Shown here: piece after piece, positions 50,764 to 60,541 of the stretch
How positions within the stretch are numbered: the stretch's first letter is position 1
Layout of the letters: every line of letters begins with the position of its first letter
Assembly: GCA_002751075.1 (NCBI GenBank)
Contig: NAOQ01000157.1
Coordinates: forward strand, 62,785 to 126,784
Source: Ichthyophonus hoferi
Taxonomy: Eukaryota > Opisthokonta > Ichthyosporea > Ichthyophonida > Ichthyophonidae
DNA: 64,000 bases
Direction of reading: 5' to 3'
Position numbers and translations under genes: made by a program
Notes under the pieces: generated by a model
The model's database searches: none
The model's input: only the letters and a program-made list of their open reading frames with translations
What the model was told of the DNA's origin: nothing

Positions 50764-52203
50764 GTTTTGAAAAGAAAAGAAAAAACACTAAAAACTATTG
50801 TTATAAGTCACTAGTATAAGATGAGATACCAAAATTCACTAACTCTCTTGCTTTCGTAATAATAAAAAGAATTGGCAACAACAAGACTTGTGTACATAAG
50901 TATATCTACTTATATTAAGGGTGTATTTGTTTATGTATCGTATTTTTTAGAAGAAAGTTTCAGTAAAAACAGAAAAATAATAGTCAACAAATATAAAATA
51001 AAAATAAATGGCTCTCTATCATTGGTTCAATAAACTATGATTTAACCTTCAACCTTCAATCTAAATATATATGTATAGACAAATTTACAACCATAACCAG
51101 GGTTTATAATACCAAATTTATTTTAAGACTGTAAATTTAACTAGGCTGTATTCAAGCTATTAAACAGTCTTTGGATGTCGTTGCCTGGTCTCAAAATGGG
51201 TAAGGTATGAATGAAAAATGTTTTTAAAACGGTACAAAACTGGGCACTATGCAGTACACAAAATAGCAAATATAACAAATAAAACAAGACAAGTATTTAG
51301 GAGAAAAGCTGCATTCTTGACTCTGTTAGATGCTAACGTTTATTCTCTCTGAATGATATATACTTAATTTATAGGTGAAACAGGATATTAAAAAATATTT
51401 TATTTGTTTTGAATTTGTTTTGAGAGTTTCGTAATCGATAAAAGAAATTATTGATACTTGGAAGCATATCGAGTCTTATTACTATGATTTTTAACTGGCT
51501 CAAATATAAAATTAAATATGTAAATCAATGTTGATTGGACTTTTTATTAATTTTTAGAAAAATAAAGAATAGCATCCTTGCATAAGAACTATGGGAAATG
51601 GACCTAATAATGGGATAATAGTGATAATACAAAAGAATGTATACGCATATGTTGCGCATATTATTGGTCATAACCGCATCAACTAACTCACTGGCCGTGA
51701 CCTCATTAAATGGTACTTCCAGTTTAATTCAGAACAATTAGGTAAGTAATACAGGTTCTCAAATACACATCAATCTCAATCAGAAGTAATTTCCGTGAGC
51801 TTTTTTGTGGCTTATTCCCGTATCCAAGTAGTTCACAAGTGTATGATATTAGAAAGTACCAATGAAGATCATTGATGCTTATGCATTGTCTATTCTGGAT
51901 TGTTCATGTAACCGGAGAATTCCCCAAAAATGGGTATAAATAAAAGTTCACTGAAAGCTATTGAGTTCAGTGAGTTTAACCTTGAATATAGACTTATAAT
52001 AATTTGTTAATGCTTGAAGAAATCTAATGATAATAATGGGAGACGGATCCTCTCAAGATTTAAAAGTATAGTTAAATCACAATATTTAAGAGATGCAGAT
52101 GAATTTCGTATGATTCCTTTCAAATACCTGTGGTATATACAGACATTACACATTGTGATAGTTGAGGTATTATTACATATACATACACTAATATAAATGT
52201 ATT
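50764..52203. other. Intergenic, upstream of UNC50
   Basis: No gene is supported. A 60-codon frame at 52014-52196 runs up to the second gap (containing DADEFRMIPFKYLWYIQ) and has coding-like composition. It cannot be joined to anything and no family is recognised. Confidence 0.35.
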
Positions 52204-52441
52204 NNNNNNNNNNNNNNNNNNNNNNNNNNNNNNNNNNNNNNNNNNNNNNNNNNNNNNNNNNNNNNNNNNNNNNNNNNNNNNNNNNNNNNNNNNNNNNNNN
52301 NNNNNNNNNNNNNNNNNNNNNNNNNNNNNNNNNNNNNNNNNNNNNNNNNNNNNNNNNNNNNNNNNNNNNNNNNNNNNNNNNNNNNNNNNNNNNNNNNNNN
52401 NNNNNNNNNNNNNNNNNNNNNNNNNNNNNNNNNNNNNNNNN
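52204..52441. other. Assembly gap (238 N)
   Basis: Undetermined bases. The gap removes the 5' half of the tRNA gene that begins again at 52442. Confidence 0.99.
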
Positions 52442-52480
52442 TTAACCGAAAGGTCCCTGGTTCGACCCCAGGCGGGGGAG
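52442..52480 (+). tRNA. 3' half of a tRNA-Asn gene (anticodon probably GTT)
   Basis: After the gap the sequence reads TTAA (end of the anticodon, then A37-A38), CCGAA (3' strand of the anticodon stem), AGGTC (variable loop), CCTGG-TTCGACC-CCAGG (perfect T arm), CGGGGGA (acceptor 3' strand) and G (discriminator). A T5 Pol III terminator follows at 52481-52485. In my memory of animal tRNAs, the order TTAACCGAAAGG occurs in tRNA-Asn(GTT). Only the two last anticodon bases (TT) are visible, so Lys is the formal alternative, but the stem sequence favours Asn. The D arm and 5' acceptor lie in the gap. Confidence 0.8.
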
Positions 52481-52485
52481 TTTTT

Positions 52486-54590
52486 GTTATTGGTTGATAG
52501 ATTATGCCAATAAATTCATAGAAACATGAAACTAATGAAAGATAATTTTTGTAAAGTAATATTTTAATAACTGTGTCTTGAAAATCTGTATAAAAAAATA
52601 ATAATAAAGTAGCTTAATCTTTAAAGTAGCAGAAAAATATTCTTTTTCTTTAGTAATTGTTAATAATCAGCTGCTATTAACTCACATACTCATTACGGAA
52701 CGTAGTCATTATTACTAACAAACCACATATAGCATCGACGGAAGAGCAAAGCTAAGTTGGTGCAGGTAGCATTAATGTTGGGAGGTAACAACGAAGGTAG
52801 GTGACCAAATTGGAGAGTTTGGTTGTATTGAACATAAATTTCTCTCAAGGGTAATACAACAAAGCAAAAGCTGATGCCAATAGATGTCACTAATTGATAT
52901 ATACTTTTTGGAAGAATAAGTGCTTATGTATGATTAGCTTACTCTATCCAAGAGGACCTTGGCTGATAGTAGTTCATTATTACAGACTGGAATAATCTGG
53001 TGATTTACCTTAAATTGCCATGATTAGCTTAAATTATCTCTACTCTTCAGTGAATCAGGGTTTGTATGAATTTATAACATTTATTTATAGATATATAACT
53101 ATAGGTATTCCTGTGATTTCAATTGTTGGCCATGGTCTAATATTATTTTGGAAAACTACCCAAGTCACTCGGAGAAGCTAATGTAAGAAAGCATTATGGA
53201 GGATCAGCCTAAAATACATTTTAAAACATTGTTCTTTCTTACATAATAATGGGGAAAACAAGAATTAGCTAAGAAAGTAATATGTCAAATTGGGCTAGAT
53301 AGTAATTAAACTTATTTGCATCGAAAACTAAAATTAACCAAGTTATTTAAATGATATGGTTACATAGCCATAGCTCAGAGACAAATTTGGAAATGGTTCT
53401 TAAATGCCTAAATAAATAATACGTTATATATAAACACGCAGTGTAATCCATAATATTACTAGTTATACTATTATTATTTTTTGGTTTGAGGAGTATGAGT
53501 TAGTTAAAGGATAAAAACGCTTTCTGCCTTGTCCTATTCTTATTAACCAAAAGCTATCTTTAAGAAAGAATCAAATAATTATGCATATCTGGGCTCTGAA
53601 AAAGATTCGGGATTACTCGATCATCTATCAAGTTCTATAGTAAAAACGTTTTCAAGCATCACACTTTCTGATGTCCTATTATCAAATCTAAGTAGTTAAG
53701 GGTTTCACATTTATCCAAATTAATCTATGGCCAATAATGATCGTCATTTGAGATTAGAGCTTTTAACAGCTGCTACAAAAGTTTTCAAGATATGGACTTC
53801 TATACATATACTTCGTTCTTTACATAGGCATTTTTTATTAGAGAACAAGAATTAACGTTGTCTACGAAAGTTGAGTCTAAACAATATCCAGGCTTCACCG
53901 GAGGGGAAATCTCAGGTCACATACTAACCTAGCTATTAAAGTTTATTTATAATTCAGCATGATAAAAAAGAACAGCATACACATCGGGAATTATTAACTA
54001 ATATAAGATAATAAACCATTGCTGAGAATACAAGAAACTCTCTAAAACCTTTTTTTTCCTTGAAAGTAATTAACAATAAAGAAGATGGGTGCCCAAATAA
54101 CTGCTAAGCGAAGGCAGCGACTGTAGTGGTGTAAATAAATAGAACAACTCTTGTGAATCCAAAATAAGATAAACAGTTATTAATTTTTAGATATATTGTT
54201 TAAAGCTAATTTTAGCTATTTTTTGTTTCAAATCCATCCTCTGTAGAATGAGTCTATAAGGTTCATTTTCCTTCGGATTATCCCACCAGAATAGATAGAA
54301 AATGCTGAAGTTCTAGTGCAACTTGTACTTTTCTCTGTTTAGGTTTGAAGACGAAAAACAATTCATCTGTTGTCATTTGCCAAGCGTGAAAAGGTATCAA
54401 CCTCCCTCAAACGGCAATTGAAAAACACCTCAATTTCAAATAGCGTCTCTTCATTAAATTAAAAATTAATGAAGTCTACTATTCTTGAAAGCCAATCAAA
54501 CAGTATAATAAAAACAGCCCAATGGTAGTCTAAAATATATAAGAGCCCATACTAAAACCAAAAATGTGCTAAATAGTTAAAAGAAAATGA
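52486..54590. other. Intergenic between tRNA-Asn and the RING protein gene
   Basis: AT-rich sequence with no supported exon, repeat family or RNA gene. The 3' UTR of the minus-strand gene ending at 54591 must lie at its right side, but no clear poly(A) hexamer was found close to the stop. Confidence 0.4.
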
Positions 54591-57500
54591 TTATAGAGAG
54601 ATTATTTGGAAAGTTTTTACGGGTTCCGCAATGCTACCTGCTGTTTTGACTGCATGCATATCAACTTTCTTTACTCCTTGCAATTCAGTCTCCCATATTG
54701 TATCTCCTCTCTTTTTCTTATTAATGACTGCCACAACTCCATTGGTCACTGGGTTGACTTGTTTTTTATCAACACATAATGGGCAATTTGGCTGATTTCC
54801 TGCATCTATCCATGATCCAGCTCTAATGTTTTGATCCTTCCAAATATACAAACACTTTCTGTCTGTATGCACAAATTTATTTGAAGAGGAAAAAAAAACC
54901 GTCAGTCCCCCACATGTTGGCTTCAGATCTCCTGCACTTAATGTAGGACGGTGCTTTATTTGGGTGTCATTTACCATAGTTTGCTGTTGAATGGATAGGG
55001 GGGCTGAGTTGATCCTACTTACTACCTTTTCCTCCCGCAACTTCTTGGAATCTGTTGTTGAGACAAATTTACATTTATCTTCAATGCAATTATCTGAAGG
55101 GGATTGCTTGGGACTTTTGTTTTCTCCCTGCTGTTGAATTACTTGCTTATCTATAAAACCATCATCTTTATTATCTGTCGTTTGATTTGGCTTTTTAGAA
55201 ATGACGCTATTTTTGGGTATGAAATGGATTGGCTGTATTGAATTATTTAATGGAATACTGGTATGTTTCACATGGTGATCAGATTCATTTTTGGACATTT
55301 TGTCATCATTTGATGACCAATTGTTGTTTAAATGTTGCTGCAAAAACAGGTCCTTGGAAGAAAGGTTTCTAACATCCTGTTGATTCATGCTCCTAGATCT
55401 ATTATCTGAAGGATTGTATGAATGTTGTCTCTCCAGTCTATTATCTGTACTATTTATTCTAGAATTGTACATTGCTTTATTAACATAGCTAGGGGCGGAG
55501 TTGGAAGTGTCCTGAATAAATTGGTCTGCCTGTTCACCTTTCATAACTGATGCAAAACATTTTGAACATAACTGTTGTTTGGTAGGCACATACGTATGTG
55601 TAGTTTTAAGTATGTTGTCAAGGTTGCTTATGCATTGCAACATGGAACAATTTTCGGTTGCATGATAAAGGTTAACCCCATCTACATAATATATTTTCAA
55701 TCCATCTTTTAGAACTAAATTTTGTTGATCAGTAGCATCGTTAAACTCCGATTCCAAGTTCTGCTGTTTCTGCTGCTCTTGTGGTGTTGGTGGCGATGGC
55801 TGTTGTTTTTCGGTATATTCCTGTACATGTCTTAAATTTTGCGGTGGAGAATCAAGTGACACATTTTCGTGAGAATGTATCTGCTGCTGTGGCAATTGTG
55901 TGTATTCATCTGATCCTTGTTGTTGTGTTTCATATTTGACGACCGTAGTGGTATCGGTAGTGGGGGTAAGTGGTATTTTGCAATGATCACATGGTTTTCG
56001 ATTTACAAATTGCTGAGGTTTTCCCCCAACTACCTCAGTGCCCTTGCGAATCATAGAACATTTTCTTGTAGTATGGTAGAGGTCTGAGTCACGCACACAA
56101 TATACCTTAGCAACCTTTGCTTTAGTACTTGACCGCATACTTAATCGAAATAAGGAAAATCTTGATTCCTGCTTTGTAAATTTGGAAGGCGACTTGTGTT
56201 GCTCGTGTTCTTGTTTCTTTTGATGAGACTTTTTTTGTTGTTTCTGTTGTTGTGTTTGAGGAATTGGCTGCTCTTGTGGTAGTGGTTTATAAAATTGTTG
56301 TTGTGGTTCATCATTTTGTTGACTATTGTACTTTGATGCTATTCCCTGTTGTTTATAAGTTTGCCTCTTTCGGGAGCACATAAAACACATATGCACGTTG
56401 CTGGGTAATTGATCGGCAAAAGTAGTTACTACCATTTTTGGATCATTTAACAGTTCACAGTCGATGTGTGTATGCAAAATGTTCCCTTCTCTAAACAAGC
56501 ACGTCCTATTATCATAGCCAGCTAAGTCAAGCTTCTTTTTGCTTCTACTCCTCTCATGAAATTTAGGTCCATTTGCTGTGTTACTTTTTTTATATTCATT
56601 TCCCTCTTTTTTATTCTTATCAGAGACATCATATTTATTTAAGGGTTGATCGCAATTCAAATCAGAGTCGCTGTTGTGTAAAGGTCTTGTTCCGTTGGCA
56701 GCACTACTAGCTGTATTCAATAACTTGTCTTGTTGAACTGACAATGACATACCGTCACTTTTTCCTCTCCTGTGAGGCTTACTGCCCTCATTACTATTCA
56801 AAGATTCTTTATCCTGGTCATAATTTTCTCCAATATCTTTTTGTTGATTTGTGTTTATTTGTCGTCCTGGTGCCATTATTGAATTATCGTAGTTATCTAC
56901 TTCATAGAATTCTAGATTTCTATCATTTAGACTGGCCTGACGATTGTGCATACCAATACCACCGCTGTTGTCTAAAAATTGAAGGGATGAAATCATGGAC
57001 TCCGTTAGGCCCCTACGCCTTAACAACCCTAATGGAATATTTTCAGACGAACTTAAATATGTGCTATTATTGCTATTTAAATCTAGTAATGGGCGAAAGT
57101 CCTGAACGTTATTTACACCCGAATTTATTGCATTTGTTCTATATATACGTTCTAAGCCGGTATAATTCCCATTACTAAAGGATTGCTGTTGTGTCATTTG
57201 TTCCTGTAGAGGTTGAAAGTAATTTTGTGATTGGATTTGCAGTTGTCGTTGCTGCTGTTGTTGTTGTTGAAAGTTTTGTCGTTGCATTAGTTGATATTTT
57301 TGTTGTATTTGACGCTGCTGTTGTTGCATCTGTTGCTGTATAAGCTTGTTTTGCTGCAACAACTGTTGCTGCATTAACCTCTGTTGTTGTTCATATTGCA
57401 TGCGCTGTTGGTCTTCCCAAAGAAAATTTTGTGCCGTAATCACAAGCTTCGTGGCAAGAGGAACAAAGCATACTGGACAATTTCGCAATTCTCTTCCTTG

Positions 57501-57824
57501 ACCCATTGGGTCAAGTAGAGCCACATTGGCACAACTTGTACACAGTAAATGCCCACAATATTTATCGGGTTGGATATCATCGTATTCAGCAAAGGATGAG
57601 TACAAGTATTCTTTTCCCACTCTAGCTTGACAAGCTACGCATGGAGTTACTCCATTGCCAGCACCCGTGTCCGTAAAATTAGAAGCACTCTGGGCTCCCC
57701 TTAGTCTCATATCCATCATCTGCATATTCATTTGGGCCATGGCTACCTTTTGCTGCTGATTGTGTTGCATATTATAAGCCACTTCATCATTATAATGATC
57801 TTCGAGCATCTGATTACGCAACAT
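54591..57824 (-). CDS. Gln-rich RING-finger protein with four H-x4-C...C-x2-C modules
   Basis: I do not recognise this as a named protein. One open frame of 1077 codons, preceded in frame by a TAA about 27 bases upstream of the ATG, with no intron needed. Residues 62-119 form a C3HC4 RING-type finger (C62, C65, C90, H92, C95, C98, C116, C119), suggesting E3 ubiquitin-ligase activity or a structural zinc site. Residues about 130-220 are Gln-rich, possibly coiled. Four repeats of the pattern H-x4-C-x(22-26)-C-x2-C follow at about 440-486, 573-614, 709-754 and 975-1015. Examples are DLYHTTRKCSMI...CDHC and NLYHATENCSML...CSKC. Each begins with a beta-like 'YYV/VFF' stretch and probably binds zinc. 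Linkers are disordered and rich in Gln, Ser, Asn and Lys. Neighbouring genes are intron-rich, so the intronless structure is unusual and may mean a retrocopy origin. The function is unknown; an adaptor or ligase with several small zinc modules is inference. Confidence 0.88.
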   Translation of the reverse strand: MLRNQMLEDHYNDEVAYNMQHNQQQKVAMAQMNMQMMDMRLRGAQSASNFTDTGAGNGVTPCVACQARVGKEYLYSSFAEYDDIQPDKYCGHLLCTSCANVALLDPMGQGRELRNCPVCFVPLATKLVITAQNFLWEDQQRMQYEQQQRLMQQQLLQQNKLIQQQMQQQQRQIQQKYQLMQRQNFQQQQQQQRQLQIQSQNYFQPLQEQMTQQQSFSNGNYTGLERIYRTNAINSGVNNVQDFRPLLDLNSNNSTYLSSSENIPLGLLRRRGLTESMISSLQFLDNSGGIGMHNRQASLNDRNLEFYEVDNYDNSIMAPGRQINTNQQKDIGENYDQDKESLNSNEGSKPHRRGKSDGMSLSVQQDKLLNTASSAANGTRPLHNSDSDLNCDQPLNKYDVSDKNKKEGNEYKKSNTANGPKFHERSRSKKKLDLAGYDNRTCLFREGNILHTHIDCELLNDPKMVVTTFADQLPSNVHMCFMCSRKRQTYKQQGIASKYNSQQNDEPQQQFYKPLPQEQPIPQTQQQKQQKKSHQKKQEHEQHKSPSKFTKQESRFSLFRLSMRSSTKAKVAKVYCVRDSDLYHTTRKCSMIRKGTEVVGGKPQQFVNRKPCDHCKIPLTPTTDTTTVVKYETQQQGSDEYTQLPQQQIHSHENVSLDSPPQNLRHVQEYTEKQQPSPPTPQEQQKQQNLESEFNDATDQQNLVLKDGLKIYYVDGVNLYHATENCSMLQCISNLDNILKTTHTYVPTKQQLCSKCFASVMKGEQADQFIQDTSNSAPSYVNKAMYNSRINSTDNRLERQHSYNPSDNRSRSMNQQDVRNLSSKDLFLQQHLNNNWSSNDDKMSKNESDHHVKHTSIPLNNSIQPIHFIPKNSVISKKPNQTTDNKDDGFIDKQVIQQQGENKSPKQSPSDNCIEDKCKFVSTTDSKKLREEKVVSRINSAPLSIQQQTMVNDTQIKHRPTLSAGDLKPTCGGLTVFFSSSNKFVHTDRKCLYIWKDQNIRAGSWIDAGNQPNCPLCVDKKQVNPVTNGVVAVINKKKRGDTIWETELQGVKKVDMHAVKTAGSIAEPVKTFQIISL

Positions 57825-60541
57825 GGTAGCATAACACCATAGGTGATCTTATATCAATTTGCATCGAATGATGTGCTAGGACATCCCATAACTCATGGAA
57901 TGAAATAGCTAGTTTTTTTAAAAAACATGCTATAACACTGACATTAATTCTCTCTTGGTATTTGAAATAATTTGGGCTCCCTGAAGTATCTGTGTATAAA
58001 CTCTATTAATGAACAAATAATTGAGATGTATAGAAAGCCTGCATTGCAAATCCCGCAAGTAAAAAAATATTAAAAAAATGTTGCGCTCAAAGTCTGCTAA
58101 TAAAAAATACTAGATTAGGCAAAAACATGGTTTTTTTAATAGCCAATGTGTATTAAATAGTATTCGTCGCTCCTATTGTTTTTACAAAGACTTGAATTTT
58201 GGCTACCTGTACATATACTTTATTTTTTTTTCATTTATCAATTCTATAGTCTTGTCTTTACTGGGTATATGCAAGACTGTTGTTGGGTTTTTTACAACCT
58301 TCCTGGCTTTTTATTCTTAATAAGAACACTTTTTCTTGGAAAAAATCTTCACAGATGTAATTGACTTGTCAAGGCTGACATGACATAACGCATTCTTATG
58401 CGGATATGTACACTTCCTGTATTTTTAAGCAAGCTAAAATTTATGAAAACCCCAATATCTCTGAGGTTAGGCATGTTATTATTGTGTGTATCAAGGCAAG
58501 TAATCGTACATGACAAACTGAAATAACACAGAGTAAGTTTAATTGTAACCCACCCAACAATTTACAAAAGGATGCTCCCATCTACCCATTCTTCCTTGAT
58601 ATGATATATCAAAGAACAATGACATAAAATATATGTCATCATATATTAATTGGTCTTTTACCTGCAACCACTTCAAAAAGATCCCCAACTAATTTATTGC
58701 TCAATAGATCCATAAGCTTTCTGTTTCTCTCTATTTTTATGAAATGGTAAGATTGTTAAAGTGGTAAAATTTCGGTAATTTCTCGTATGCAAATGTGTGT
58801 CAGTACATCTGTACTCTCATTTCCGCAAATACTATTACAATTCTTATCCTTTTCATTAATTTTATTGTTTTTCTTTATCAAGATGTAAATAACTAATATG
58901 AAGCTCACATCAAATGCACGTACATGCTAATGAAGAACGAATAGACCATCTCATACACGCAAGAGTATGTGCACATAGAATTTAGAGGAAAATGAGCTAA
59001 ACTCATAAGCCTGGAGTTATGGTGGAGAAATATGTCCAAAATTATTTTGATATATATATATATATGTTTCTTGCTTTTAAAAAACTATCAATCCCAGAAT
59101 TTATTAAATCTAAGCTAAACTCTTTGTAGACTTGCTCTCATTTACACTTATCATTGAATATTTTAATTTGATTTTTGATTACATTTATTAAACAAATAAG
59201 AACCAATGACCATGCAGTTGACAACGCCCAAATTGTGACCCCATAATATGGTGATTAGTGGCATTGTCCAATATATATATACCCATCAAACACTTATCAA
59301 TGTTTCTATCAACAGCAAAAGGCGTGTTAATAAATAAATAAAAATTATCGTGTTGCTACTTCAAGCATTTCAGTGGTACCACGAGGATTGCATGATATTG
59401 ATCACATACAGCAAAAACATGATATATCAAATAATCTCTTATTTAACCATATACGTACATTGAACACTATTATTTCAAGTATAATGCTCACCTCTATGAT
59501 ATATGTAGTCTTTACCAGAACGTTCTACGTCAGGGACTACCAATATTGTATTTAATCCACTTCAGTCAAAATATTGGAGCCGGGATATGGAAGACTTCCC
59601 TACATATATATATATATATATATAAGCCCACGACACACATTTATATTTTAAAGCAGAAATGTCTATATTGGCATGGATTGTAGTATATAATATAGATTCC
59701 AAACATACCAGGACTTATATGAACCAATCAATACCAAATCCAAAATAAAATATAGGTTAAATCCTGCTGTCCACTATTGGGTCATGCCTAAATTCTTTAA
59801 TAGTTAATATGCAAAAGATTTTTCATTTTTAATAATCTGCAACCCTTTGTTTTTTAATTATTTTTGCTTGAAAATATTTTTATTTTATAAATTTATTCTC
59901 GTGTTTATTTTTTATGATTAAACTAGCATAAAAACTTTATTTTTAGTCTTAAGTGACAGCGTGAAATCTATGTTGTTATTATTTAAAGGTGATAAAATAT
60001 CCTGACTGTGATTGGCTGAGCTTGTGGTTAGATGTACATTGATAATCCATAATGGGACGAACTAAGCTGCCATATGCATTGGCAAATATAAACAAATAAG
60101 CACAAGTTCTTAAGATAAAATGTTCAGATATATATATATATAAATGAGAAGCTATGAATAAAATAAAAAAAAATAGGCTTAAATCTTTCTGTTGTTTGTA
60201 TTTTCATTTTACTTATTCAAGATAACTGTGAGAATTTACTGTGCTCCTCCATTGTCTTATCTTGCAACCTTCGCTGTCTCACTGTCTTACATTGATGTAT
60301 TCGCGCATTGTGTAAGCATGGTATATATATAGAAATATAGGGCAGGGCAAAGAATACAGTCCTGACAAAGTATTCATTTAGAGAAAAAGTATTGGAAGTT
60401 TTGCATATTCCTTTTACTAGAGTTATGTGTAAAACAAACTATGCATATTTCTTGTTATTTACCTCAAGAAAATATATATTTGTGGATATAAATATTCAGT
60501 ATTAACCTTACAGGGTTTACTGTCCTCATATATATATTAAC
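57825..60541. other. Intergenic between the RING protein and the hydrolase gene
   Basis: Divergent promoter region: the left gene is transcribed leftward and the right gene rightward. AT-rich with TA runs at about 59050-59066 and 59603-59625. No exon or named repeat was recognised. Confidence 0.4.
59603..59625 (+). repeat. TA dinucleotide microsatellite
   Basis: Uninterrupted TA run in the intergenic region before the hydrolase gene. Confidence 0.85.

Noticed and set aside
52014-52196. 60-codon frame before the second gap
   Set aside because: The composition is coding-like, but there is no splice context, homology or continuation beyond the gap.
52197-52445. 82-codon frame across the second gap
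   Set aside because: Undetermined bases only.
56744-57178. 144-codon plus-strand frame opposite the RING gene
   Set aside because: It is the antisense of a long open frame with clear domains and has no motif of its own.
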